Source: Bdellovibrio sp. ZAP7 (GTDB lineage Bacteria > Bdellovibrionota > Bdellovibrionia > Bdellovibrionales > Bdellovibrionaceae). Taken from it: a stretch of 64,000 nt of DNA. Under the pieces are notes generated by a model. That model was not told the DNA's origin. It saw only the letters and a program-made list of their open reading frames with translations, and made no database searches. Of the stretch, positions 1 to 8,086 are shown one piece after another. The DNA lies in assembly GCF_006874645.1 (NCBI RefSeq), contig NZ_CP030082.1, positions 3,224,001-3,288,000 of the forward strand, written 5' to 3'. A program made the translations under genes and the position numbers. Positions within the stretch are counted from its first letter, which is position 1. The number at the start of each line of letters is the position of its first letter.

Positions 1-88
1 TTTCAAATACCGCCGGGAATACATCGCTAAGTTTAATGTTTGAAAATAGCTTCTTAAAAGTTTTTTCTCAAAAACTGAAGGGTATTAG

Positions 89-1135
89 ATGAAAGTATCA
101 TCGGTTATTTTTTCGAGTTTTTTGATTTTTTGTTTTAACGCAAAGGCCAGTTCATCTTCCACCGACAAGGAACTATCGAAAACCGCAAAAGCCCTTTTTG
201 GCATCATTCCTGCCAAAACGGCGGCGCCAGATAAGATTTCGGATGAGCAAATTGAGCTCGGCAGAAAAATCTTTTTTGACTATCGCCTGTCTAAAGATGG
301 CAGCACGACTTGTGTGCGCTGTCACCAGCCTCAGTACTACAGCACGGACCGACTCCCTCAATCTGCGGGCTTCAATAACAACAAAGGAGCACGCAACGCT
401 CAATCTATATTAAATCTCAAGTATCAGGAAATTGTTCATTGGCGCAATGATCGCACAAGCATTGAAGATCAAGCTTTGCGCTCTTTCACCACTCCGTTGA
501 GCTTCGGCAATTCCTCTAGTGCTGAGGCTTTAAAAAGATTTGAACTGGCTGGCTACTTACCTCTTTTTAAAAAAGCGTTTCCTAATTCAGAAAATCCCCT
601 GACCCTCGAGAATGCGGCTGCGGCGCTGGGAAGCTATCAAAGGTCACTGACCACAAGAGCCCCCTTTGATCAATTTTTGGAAGGCGACATTAAGGCCATC
701 TCTACACAAGCTCGAAAAGGTTTGAAAGAATTTATCACTGTCGGTTGCGCCTCCTGCCACAATGGAACAGCTGTGGGAGGCCGAAGTATGCAAAAGTTTG
801 GTGTTTACCAAGACTACTGGAACCTTACTAAGTCTAAGAATCCCGACAAGGGACGCCAAGATGTGAGCAAGAAAGATGAAGATCTTTATGTTTTCAAAGT
901 ACCTTCGCTTCGCAATATCACTGAATCAGCGCCCTACTTCCACGACGCTTCGGCAAAAGACTTAGAGACCGCGATTCGCTGGATGGGAAAGTTGCAACTG
1001 AACAAAGATCTTACGGATGATCAGGTACGCTCGATAAAGGCATTCTTGGAAAGTCTTAAGGGAGAACTTCCAAAAAACTTCCGCGAAGCTCCGACTTTGT
1101 CATCGGAGCCCTATGCGGGACCTGAGCCACTTTAA
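89..1135 (+). CDS. Di-haem cytochrome c peroxidase / MauG family protein
   Basis: Secreted 348-residue protein of the bacterial di-haem cytochrome c peroxidase/MauG family, expected to reduce H2O2 in the periplasm with electrons from small c-type cytochromes. The sequence shows an N-terminal signal peptide (about residues 1-20) and two c-haem attachment motifs, CVRCH at 75-79 and CASCH at 220-224, with the usual two-lobe spacing. The length fits the family. The start ATG follows a GAAGGG-type ribosome binding site. It ends only 11 bp from the convergent gene at 1147, which encodes a mono-haem lipoprotein, so two haem proteins sit tail to tail. MauG-type cofactor maturation cannot be excluded, but no partner substrate gene is present. 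Family assignment is firm; the exact substrate is not. Confidence 0.9.
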   Translation: MKVSSVIFSSFLIFCFNAKASSSSTDKELSKTAKALFGIIPAKTAAPDKISDEQIELGRKIFFDYRLSKDGSTTCVRCHQPQYYSTDRLPQSAGFNNNKGARNAQSILNLKYQEIVHWRNDRTSIEDQALRSFTTPLSFGNSSSAEALKRFELAGYLPLFKKAFPNSENPLTLENAAAALGSYQRSLTTRAPFDQFLEGDIKAISTQARKGLKEFITVGCASCHNGTAVGGRSMQKFGVYQDYWNLTKSKNPDKGRQDVSKKDEDLYVFKVPSLRNITESAPYFHDASAKDLETAIRWMGKLQLNKDLTDDQVRSIKAFLESLKGELPKNFREAPTLSSEPYAGPEPL

Positions 1136-1146
1136 GTCACTCTGGC

Positions 1147-1875
1147 CTAAGGGAAGTTTGAATCTTGGGCTTTTCCGTTGATGAAAATTGAGCGGAGCAT
1201 TTTGCATCGAAAAGGATCTTCGGAGTCTTTGCAGTAAGCAGTTTGCAATTGCATTTTTAGAGCGGTTTGGCGTCCCACAGTGCTGGGTCGAAGAATACTT
1301 GAAGCATAGGCGTCGCCTGCGAAACCTGAAACACTTCTCTCTCCGGTGTGACAATCACGGCAGCTTGTTCCGAAAGCCGCGCGGATGCCCTTGTAGGGTG
1401 CTTCCACGTCAAGTTCGGATACCACTGGGAAACTGATTTCACCTTTCACCGATTCGGTTGAGGAAATCCGCTGACTGAACTCGACGACCTGACTGCCCAG
1501 TCCTTGGGGCGTCACACTCACGATGACGTTATTAATGAAAATAAAAATTCTCGGGTTATTCGAATCAACCGAAGGTTGTGCACTCCCCGTGCTTTCCACA
1601 GAATAAATCTTAAGGGGCGCGGGAAGGTTTTCGATAAGGCATGGAATCGATACTGGCTTTGGCAGAGCATTAATCAGAGTTGTTACTTCGTCGATGGTTT
1701 TAGGCGAGCGGTATTGAGCAGGAGCCAACAGACAGCCGTCGCTTGAATTCAGACTCGAACCTGATTCGAGCTCGCCACTGATATTTTCGGCTATCTCGAA
1801 ACCATCGCAATTAACGAACAGAGTTACGAGCGGAAAAGCTATTGCAAATAATTTGATCAAAACTGATTTCCGCAA
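1147..1875 (-). CDS. Mono-haem c-type cytochrome-like lipoprotein, unknown function
   Basis: 242 residues with a lipoprotein-type signal: hydrophobic residues 8-22 end in LFVNC, predicting lipidation at Cys23. A single c-haem motif, CRDCH, lies at 172-176 in the C-terminal third; the region before it has no motif I recognise. Two further cysteines (215 and 224) could form a disulphide. The upstream protease gene on the same strand ends about 157 bp away, so a shared transcript is possible but not shown. Tail-to-tail placement with a di-haem peroxidase suggests, but does not prove, a redox partnership at the outer membrane. The haem motif could be fortuitous, although CxxCH in an exported protein usually binds haem. 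Confidence 0.7.
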   Translation of the reverse strand: MRKSVLIKLFAIAFPLVTLFVNCDGFEIAENISGELESGSSLNSSDGCLLAPAQYRSPKTIDEVTTLINALPKPVSIPCLIENLPAPLKIYSVESTGSAQPSVDSNNPRIFIFINNVIVSVTPQGLGSQVVEFSQRISSTESVKGEISFPVVSELDVEAPYKGIRAAFGTSCRDCHTGERSVSGFAGDAYASSILRPSTVGRQTALKMQLQTAYCKDSEDPFRCKMLRSIFINGKAQDSNFP

Positions 1876-2032
1876 ACTAGATCTCCCCTCGGTGATCCTT
1901 AGTGTAGCAAGAGATCATTTCGGCTGACCAGAATACGAAGAGAATGTGTGATTATTCCAGACTATTCGTTTCAGTTTGGAACAAGATCATAAGACGCTAA
2001 AAGATTTTTCGGAGTCACCCTGGGTGGAGAAC

Positions 2033-2815
2033 TTAATTAAAAAGTGGGAGACCAATGGAGTTGATCCATTGCAGATTTTCTTCGGTGATTGGGACGAAGT
2101 AGGTTGCTCCCACTCCACAGACGAAACCGGAGATCGAATTTTCAACCCCGATGAATTTTAAAATGCCATCTTCATCGCGCATATATGCACTGCCTCCGGA
2201 ATCACCGTGACAAGCCCCCGGCCCGCGATTTTTGAACTCGCCCACTTCCATTCCGTTGTAGGGATTGAAACCTCGCATCGGCAAAGAGAAGAATGACTTG
2301 GTTCCTTTAGGCCCATTGTTTTCAATCATGCCATAACCGACATGAATCAGATCTCGGCCGATCATTGATGGCTTCACCACCGCTATAGGTGCCGGAGTGA
2401 TTTGAAACTTTTGAAGATCCACGTCTTCGTTTAACACCAGCATCACAACATCACTGTAAATGGAATCGCTCGGCGGATAGAAGATGGCAGATGCCACACG
2501 GAACTGAGCTTTTAGGAATGGGATCTCTGAAGTTGCGGGAGAATCCCCCACATAGATCCAAGTTTTATAAATAAACTGCTCAGGCGCAATATTGAAACCT
2601 TTCGCGCCTAAAGAGATGCAGTGTGCGGCTGTTATCACCACACGAGGACCAATCAACGTTCCACTGCAATAGCTTTTGGAAACGGCATCACCGTCCTGGG
2701 CCTTATACGCCAAAGCGACAGTTTGACGGTAAGAACCGTCATTAATCACTGTGCCACCGATAATAGCCAAAGCCATCGCGGGAATTTGAAATATAAGCAC
2801 CAATAAAAGCTTCAT
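2033..2815 (-). CDS. Secreted trypsin-like serine protease (S1 family)
   Basis: 260-residue chymotrypsin-fold serine endopeptidase. It has a short signal peptide (about 1-17), and the mature-type N terminus IIGG follows almost immediately. The His motif TAAHC, an Asp in the SDVVMLVL strand and the Ser motif GDSGGSA give a complete catalytic triad. Disulphide-type cysteines are present around the His and near the C terminus. There is essentially no pro-peptide between the signal peptide and IIGG, so signal peptidase cleavage might itself generate the activating N terminus (inference). Trypsin-like proteases are abundant in Bdellovibrio-type predators and degrade prey protein. The Asp before GDSGG is replaced by a GACH context, so the S1 specificity pocket is unclear. 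Confidence 0.9.
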   Translation of the reverse strand: MKLLLVLIFQIPAMALAIIGGTVINDGSYRQTVALAYKAQDGDAVSKSYCSGTLIGPRVVITAAHCISLGAKGFNIAPEQFIYKTWIYVGDSPATSEIPFLKAQFRVASAIFYPPSDSIYSDVVMLVLNEDVDLQKFQITPAPIAVVKPSMIGRDLIHVGYGMIENNGPKGTKSFFSLPMRGFNPYNGMEVGEFKNRGPGACHGDSGGSAYMRDEDGILKFIGVENSISGFVCGVGATYFVPITEENLQWINSIGLPLFN

Positions 2816-3057
2816 GAAGCTCTTCTAGCACCCGCTCTTTTACGATTCAACATTCTTTATGAAGAAAAACGAGATCTTACAATTCAATCAACTTTTGTGA
2901 ACGATGGAACTACCACTTTTGTTTGCATCCCTTGTTGCGAAACATTCTAAGTCTAATCAAAGTGTCGACGATGGTGTCCTTCATAAAAGGCTTCAAAATA
3001 GTTGAGACCCAAGGTTAAAATAAACTGTGGCAATTCAAAAGCAATTCTATCCATTCG

Positions 3058-3145
3058 GAGAATTGTATCGGCTGGAGTAAAAGGAAGGAACAATCGGTCT
3101 GCCTGCTCTCGAGTCATCCCAATGCCAGTGTCTTCAATTCGGAAA
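3058..3145 (-). pseudogene. Fragment of a histidine-kinase ATPase domain
   Basis: Read on the minus strand, this stretch gives a short frame with the G1/F-box region of a histidine-kinase HATPase domain: RIEDTGIGMTREQAD followed by RLFLPFTPADT. Glycine-box residues (D-x-G-x-G) and the F-box (LFxPF) are intact. The reading then loses all family similarity instead of continuing to the G2 box, and no H-box lies upstream. It is a decayed remnant of about 28 codons, abutting an oppositely oriented receiver-domain fragment. Confidence 0.65.
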
Positions 3146-3155
3146 GTTGCACTGC

Positions 3156-3311
3156 ATGGGTCAGAACGTCATCGCATTAACCGCACACGCGATGAAAGAA
3201 GACCGCGAACGCACCAAAGCTGCAGGTTTCGCAGACCACCTCACAAAACCTATTAACTCGAAGATACCACTCGAAACTATTGAATCAAACCTAGCCTACC
3301 CGGGAAATTGA
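3156..3311 (+). pseudogene. C-terminal fragment of a response-regulator receiver domain
   Basis: A 51-codon open frame begins at an ATG without a convincing ribosome binding site. It reads as the last half of a REC domain: VIALTAHAMKEDRERTKAAG, then FADHLTKPI. The conserved Thr/Ala switch region and the Lys-Pro pair are visible. The acidic pocket and phospho-acceptor Asp are missing. It most resembles receivers at the C terminus of hybrid kinases. The kinase fragment directly upstream is on the other strand, so the two pieces are not simply one interrupted gene; an inversion or deletion is implied. Confidence 0.65.
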
Positions 3312-3517
3312 AAGTTCCGGCCGTGTGCTGCAACAACAGAAGCTGCACGGACCTTCGTTTGGAATAATTGGCGCACACCAATCCAGTTATCTCTGGGTAC
3401 CGCCGGTGCTAACCAACAGCGTGTTTGTTTGCAATCACTATTCCCGACAATAAACAGCCGAAAATTTCTGCATTAACCTTACATTCATTCAAGACATTAC
3501 TAAATACTGGGGGCCTC
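3312..3517. other. Gene-free stretch before the aspT operon
   Basis: About 200 bp that must hold the promoter of the five-gene aspT run. I see no convincing -35/-10 pair, repeat or terminator. A TTG-initiated upstream extension of aspT exists from 3425, but it has no ribosome binding site and adds residues unlike the family N terminus. Confidence 0.4.
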
Positions 3518-5215
3518 ATGAATTGGTTATTCACTCAGCTCAAAGTGCATCCTGAGTTGGCGTTCTTCCTCACTTTGGGATTGGGATATCTGTTTGGGAA
3601 ACTTAAAATCGGTTATTTTCAGTTGGGTTCTGTGACCGGAACTTTGATCGCCGGAGTCATTATCGGTCAACTTGGTATCCACATAGGCCCGGACACCAAA
3701 GCCATCTTTTTCATGTTATTCCTATTTGCTGTCGGATATAAAGTCGGTCCTCAGTTTGTTCAAGGTCTAAAAACAGATGGTCTGCCGCAAGCTATCTTTG
3801 CATCCATAGTCTGCGTGGGCGGATTATTGATAGCTTTTGGTGTCGCAAAATTTATGGGCTTCGATCTGGGATATTCTGCTGGTCTACTGGCCGGCGCTCT
3901 AACTCAATCAGCGGTCATCGGTGTCGCACAAGATACGATCAATAGTCTTCCCAATCTCGCCGCCGATGCGAAAGCTCAATATAACAACTCCATTCCTATC
4001 GCCTACGCTGTCAGCTATATCTTCGGTACAATCGGGTTTGCCTGGGTCTATTCAAGTCTCGGTCCGAAACTTTTGAAAGTGGACCTGGTAAAAGTCTGCA
4101 AAGACTATGAACAAAAGATGGGCCAGAAAGTCGACGAGCCTGGTGTATTGTCGGCCCGACTCAACAATGTCGTGCGCACTTATAAAGTCACTGGTAAAGC
4201 ATTTGCGAATAAAAAGGTCTCTGACCTTGAAGCGTCCTTTGGGGGGCAGCAAACTCCGGTTTTTGTGACCCGCATTCGTCATGAAGGGACCATCCTGGAT
4301 CCCAACGGCAATGTAATTATCGTGCCTGGAGACGTGGTCGCCGTTTCGGGAAACCGCAAACATTTGGTTGAGCATGAAAATGAAATCGGTGAAGAAATCG
4401 ATGACCAGGAACTTTTGGACTTCAAACTTGAAATGCTAGATGTTGTCGTCACGAACAAAGCCTATTTTGGTAAAACTGCCGCCGACATCATTCGCGAAAA
4501 AGGCCAGGAATTTAGAAAAAATGTTTTCGTCAGAAAAATTACTCGTATCGAACACGAACTCCCTTTGCACGAAAATCTGACACTGAATGCCGGGGACGTT
4601 GTGACTCTGGTCGGAAAACTTGAAGACGTCGAAAGAGTGGCTAAAGAGATCGGCTCCCCCCAACATCCTACCATCATGTCAGATATGGTTTTCATCGGGC
4701 TGGGGGTTTTACTCGGGGGATTAATCGGTCTGCTATCCTTTAATGTCGGAAAAATTCCAATCAGCCTTAGCACCAGTGGTGGGGCTTTGATTGCCGGTCT
4801 TCTGATGTCGTACTGGCGCGCCACGCGTCCTACGTTTGGACAAATTCCTGCTGCGGGACTCTGGGTTTTTGACTCCGTTGGTTTAGGAGCATTTGTTGCA
4901 ATCGTGGGATTGGTATCAGGGCCCGGCTTTATTGCGGGAATCAAGGCCGTGGGTATCAGCCTTTTCCTGGCGGGTATCGCCGTCACAGTTCTTACCGCCT
5001 TGTTCTCCGTTTATCTCGGCAAATATGTTTTCAAATTCGATCCGGCGATTCTTTTCGGTGCCTGCGCTGGAAGTATGACTACTACTGCCGCGATTGGTGC
5101 AATTCAAGAAGCCGGAAAAAGCAAAGTTCCAATTCTTGGATACACGGTCACTTATGCCGTCGCCAACACCCTGAAAACCATCTGGGGTGCGGTCATTGTT
5201 TTCATGTTGCTTTAA
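3518..5215 (+). CDS. aspT: Aspartate:alanine antiporter (AspT / YidE-YbjL family)
   Basis: Inner-membrane exchanger of the AspT (aspartate:alanine exchanger) family, predicted to import L-aspartate against L-alanine. From the ATG at 3518 the protein has 565 residues, close to the family's usual size, and starts MNWLFTQLKVHPELAFFLTL. The N-terminal membrane half is followed by a cytoplasmic loop with two TrkA-C/RCK-like modules (about residues 200-380) and a second membrane half with the duplicated exchanger motif ending near GACAGSMTTTAAIGAIQE. The open frame runs upstream to 3425, but that extension is not membrane-like. The aspartate decarboxylase gene follows 27 bp later, the diagnostic partner, which makes the Asp/Ala assignment stronger than for isolated YidE-type paralogues. 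Confidence 0.92.
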   Translation: MNWLFTQLKVHPELAFFLTLGLGYLFGKLKIGYFQLGSVTGTLIAGVIIGQLGIHIGPDTKAIFFMLFLFAVGYKVGPQFVQGLKTDGLPQAIFASIVCVGGLLIAFGVAKFMGFDLGYSAGLLAGALTQSAVIGVAQDTINSLPNLAADAKAQYNNSIPIAYAVSYIFGTIGFAWVYSSLGPKLLKVDLVKVCKDYEQKMGQKVDEPGVLSARLNNVVRTYKVTGKAFANKKVSDLEASFGGQQTPVFVTRIRHEGTILDPNGNVIIVPGDVVAVSGNRKHLVEHENEIGEEIDDQELLDFKLEMLDVVVTNKAYFGKTAADIIREKGQEFRKNVFVRKITRIEHELPLHENLTLNAGDVVTLVGKLEDVERVAKEIGSPQHPTIMSDMVFIGLGVLLGGLIGLLSFNVGKIPISLSTSGGALIAGLLMSYWRATRPTFGQIPAAGLWVFDSVGLGAFVAIVGLVSGPGFIAGIKAVGISLFLAGIAVTVLTALFSVYLGKYVFKFDPAILFGACAGSMTTTAAIGAIQEAGKSKVPILGYTVTYAVANTLKTIWGAVIVFMLL

Positions 5216-5242
5216 TTAAAAATAACTGAAGGAGAGTCCCAC

Positions 5243-6916
5243 ATGTCCGTAAAGTCCGTTAAAATGAAGGTATCCCGAGCAATGCAAAAAAAGCTACAAC
5301 AACTCAGTCCTTTTGAGTTGAAAGATGCTTTGATCGAACTTGCTTCAGAAAATTCGAAAACCAGCACAATTGCGATGTTAAACGCCGGACGCGGAAATCC
5401 AAATTGGATTGCGACCGATCCACGCGAGGCCTTCTTCTTGTTAGGCCAGTTTGCTCTAACAGAAAGTAAACGTGTCTGGAATGAACCGGGTCTGGGTGGC
5501 ATGCCCCACAAAGTCGGAATCGCAAAACGACTCGAAACGTTTCTCGCTCGCAACGGCAAAGCTTTGGGAGCAGAGTTCTTAAGCAATGCTGTGGATTTTG
5601 TGGTCGACAACTATAAATTCAATGCTGATGCCTTTGTCCATGAACTGGTCGATGGGATCATCGGCGATAACTACCCGGTTCCGGATCGGATTCTTAAGCA
5701 CAATGAAAGAATCGTTCAGGCCTATTTAGATCAAGAAATGTGTGGCAATCATCCTCCCCGCGGCAGCTTTGACATTTTTGCCGTCGAAGGTGGTACCGCA
5801 GCGATGTGCTATATCTTTGATTCACTGGTCACTAACGGTCTTTTAAAAAAAGGTGATCACATTGCATTAGGTACACCAACCTTCACTCCCTATATCGAAA
5901 TGCCAACATTGGATCGTTATAAATTCAAAGTCACCCGCATCGAAGCCGACGAAATGGACAAGGCTTCAGGAATGCACACTTGGCAATACAGTGAGAAACA
6001 GATAGAAAAACTGTTGGATCCTAAAATCAAAGCGTTCTTTTTGGTAAATCCAAGCAATCCACCTTCCACGGCGGTTTCTTCCAAAATCATGAAGATGATC
6101 GTAAAGATCGTAAAAACGAAACGACCTGATCTGATCATCATCACCGATGACGTTTATGGAACCTTCGTTCCTGGATTTCGCTCTATCATGGCGGACCTTC
6201 CCCAAAATACGATCGGAGTTTACTCTTATTCGAAATACTTTGGTTGCACGGGATGGCGTCTGGGCGTGATTGCGATTCATGAAAACAACATTTTCGATAC
6301 CATGATCAGCAAATTGCCAGCAGCGCAAAGAAAAGAACTGAATCACCGCTATAGCACAATCACTTTGAAACCTGACAGTTTGAAATTCATTGATCGCATG
6401 GTGGCTGATAGCCGACAAGTGGCTTTAAATCATACTGCCGGTTTGTCATTGCCCCAGCAAATCCAAATGACGCTATTTTCACTATCATCTCTGATGGATA
6501 CTGAAAATAAATATAAGACTCTGACCCAAGACATTGTCCAACGCCGAATCCATGCTCTATTTGAAGGTTTGGGAATTCCACTTCCAGAAAATCCAATGCG
6601 CTCTGGATATTACTGTGAATTGGATCTGATGGTCTGGGCCGATCTGAAATATGGAAAAGAATTTACCAAGTTCTTAGTGCAAAACTATGAGCCCGTGGAC
6701 ATTCTTTTCCGACTAGCACAACAGACTTCCATTGTTCTTATGCCTGGTGGCGGATTCGGGGGGCCAGAATGGTCGTTGCGTGTGTCACTTGCTAATCTGG
6801 ATGATTCCGCTTACGGCCGTATCGGCAAACAACTTGCGGAAGCGGCAGAGGCTTACGTGGACGAATGGCAACATACAAAACACCTTCGTCCCGCGAGAAA
6901 AAAGAAAAGTACTTAG
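5243..6916 (+). CDS. aspD: Aspartate 4-decarboxylase / aspartate aminotransferase, PLP-dependent
   Basis: Cytoplasmic fold-type I PLP enzyme of 557 residues, converting L-aspartate to L-alanine and CO2; the family can also transaminate aspartate. The Schiff-base lysine is in SYSKYFGCTGWR (Lys331), with an aminotransferase-like NPSNPPST block upstream and DDVYG for PLP binding. The length is near that of known AspD proteins. A GGAGAG ribosome binding site sits ahead of the ATG. Decarboxylation consumes a proton inside the cell and AspT exchanges Asp(-) for neutral Ala, so the pair forms the known decarboxylative proton-motive cycle. The next gene, an RND adaptor, begins 21 bp after the stop, which suggests co-transcription with an efflux pump. 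Confidence 0.93.
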   Translation: MSVKSVKMKVSRAMQKKLQQLSPFELKDALIELASENSKTSTIAMLNAGRGNPNWIATDPREAFFLLGQFALTESKRVWNEPGLGGMPHKVGIAKRLETFLARNGKALGAEFLSNAVDFVVDNYKFNADAFVHELVDGIIGDNYPVPDRILKHNERIVQAYLDQEMCGNHPPRGSFDIFAVEGGTAAMCYIFDSLVTNGLLKKGDHIALGTPTFTPYIEMPTLDRYKFKVTRIEADEMDKASGMHTWQYSEKQIEKLLDPKIKAFFLVNPSNPPSTAVSSKIMKMIVKIVKTKRPDLIIITDDVYGTFVPGFRSIMADLPQNTIGVYSYSKYFGCTGWRLGVIAIHENNIFDTMISKLPAAQRKELNHRYSTITLKPDSLKFIDRMVADSRQVALNHTAGLSLPQQIQMTLFSLSSLMDTENKYKTLTQDIVQRRIHALFEGLGIPLPENPMRSGYYCELDLMVWADLKYGKEFTKFLVQNYEPVDILFRLAQQTSIVLMPGGGFGGPEWSLRVSLANLDDSAYGRIGKQLAEAAEAYVDEWQHTKHLRPARKKKST

Positions 6917-6937
6917 AAATGTTATAAAGGGGTAGTT

Positions 6938-8074
6938 ATGCGATTAAAAGTAATGACAGGATGTTTATTGCTTTCGATAGCAGCGTGTTCCAAAAAAGAG
7001 GCACCAAAAGCTCAACAGCTAGTGCCTGAAGTAACGGCTGTTAAAACCTCAGTAAGAGATATTCCTATCACCAAAGAGTTCGTTGGACAAATTTCTGGTA
7101 TCAGAGACATTCAAGTGCGAGCCAGAGTCGGCGGAATTTTGCTGAAACGGTATTATACCGAGGGCGATAAAGTAAAAGCCGGAAGTTTGCTTTTCAAAAT
7201 TGATCCTGCCCCTTACACAGCGGCTCTAAATCAGGCTAAAGGTGAAGTTGCCATTCAGAGGGCCCGCTTGACCAACGCCCGTCAGAGCATGAATCGAATT
7301 GTTCCTTTGTATAAAGAAAATGCTGTCAGTCAAAAAGACCGTGACGACGCGGTAGCGGTTTACAATGCCGCAAAATCTGCTTTGGATGCTGCCACAGCCA
7401 AAATGGAAGAAGCCCAGATCAATCTGGGCTATACCACTGTCACGGCACCCATCGACGGATACACCAGTAAAGAAACCGTGGCCGAGGGAAGTTTGATCGT
7501 CGCCAACTCTGAAAACTCGTTGCTAACAACTATTTCCCAAACCGATCCGGCTTATGTGAATTTCAGTTACACTGATAACGAACTTTTAGAACTGCGCCGA
7601 CTTGCTGCCAAGGGCAAACTTATCAGACCGGACAGTCTGGATAAAATCGAAGTCCAAGTCCGCATGGGTGATGGCGAACTTTATCCACAAGTCGGTTTTA
7701 TGAATTTCAACGATCAAATCGTAGATACCTCAACCGGCACGGTGAAAGCCCGCGCCAGCATAGCCAACAAAGACGCCGTTCTTCGGCCTGGACAATTTGT
7801 CAGCGTTTACGTCAAAGGCTTTATGCTTCGTAAGGTGATCACCGTCCCCTTGAAATCGGTTGTCCAAACTCAAAATGGTCCGATCATCTTTTCCGTCACC
7901 GAAAACAGTGTGGCACGCCAAATTTCCGTGGAACTTGGAGAAGAAATCGTCAATGACGTAGTCGTGAACCGAGGCTTGCGTGGCGGCGAACTGATTGTTG
8001 TCGAAGGCGCTTCCAAAATTCGCAACGGTCAAACTGTTAAGGTCGTCAGTGGCACTTCTATCGCTAAAAAATAA
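6938..8074 (+). CDS. RND efflux periplasmic adaptor (membrane fusion) lipoprotein
   Basis: 378-residue AcrA/MexA-type adaptor. The lipobox SIAAC predicts lipidation at Cys17. The order is beta-barrel/lipoyl half-motifs (VRARVGGILLKRYYTEGDKV, then INLGYTTVTAPIDGYTS), a helical hairpin between them (about 95-150) and a C-terminal membrane-proximal domain. It links the inner-membrane pump encoded next with the outer-membrane channel, and needs no catalytic residues. An AAAGGGG ribosome binding site lies ahead of the ATG. It is 21 bp after aspD and 12 bp before the pump gene, so it belongs to the same unit. Confidence 0.95.
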   Translation: MRLKVMTGCLLLSIAACSKKEAPKAQQLVPEVTAVKTSVRDIPITKEFVGQISGIRDIQVRARVGGILLKRYYTEGDKVKAGSLLFKIDPAPYTAALNQAKGEVAIQRARLTNARQSMNRIVPLYKENAVSQKDRDDAVAVYNAAKSALDAATAKMEEAQINLGYTTVTAPIDGYTSKETVAEGSLIVANSENSLLTTISQTDPAYVNFSYTDNELLELRRLAAKGKLIRPDSLDKIEVQVRMGDGELYPQVGFMNFNDQIVDTSTGTVKARASIANKDAVLRPGQFVSVYVKGFMLRKVITVPLKSVVQTQNGPIIFSVTENSVARQISVELGEEIVNDVVVNRGLRGGELIVVEGASKIRNGQTVKVVSGTSIAKK

Positions 8075-8086
8075 AAGGATGAAATC

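Noticed and set aside
1976-2161. Plus-strand 61-codon frame near the protease 3' end
   Set aside because: Overlaps the protease's conserved C terminus in antisense; no ribosome binding site.
3425-3517. Upstream extension of aspT starting at TTG 3425
   Set aside because: No ribosome binding site, and the extra residues are polar and unlike the antiporter N terminus; ATG 3518 fits the family length.
4462-4986. Minus-strand open frame inside aspT (174 codons)
   Set aside because: Antisense shadow of a conserved transporter; Pro/Ser/Thr-rich without domain or start signal.
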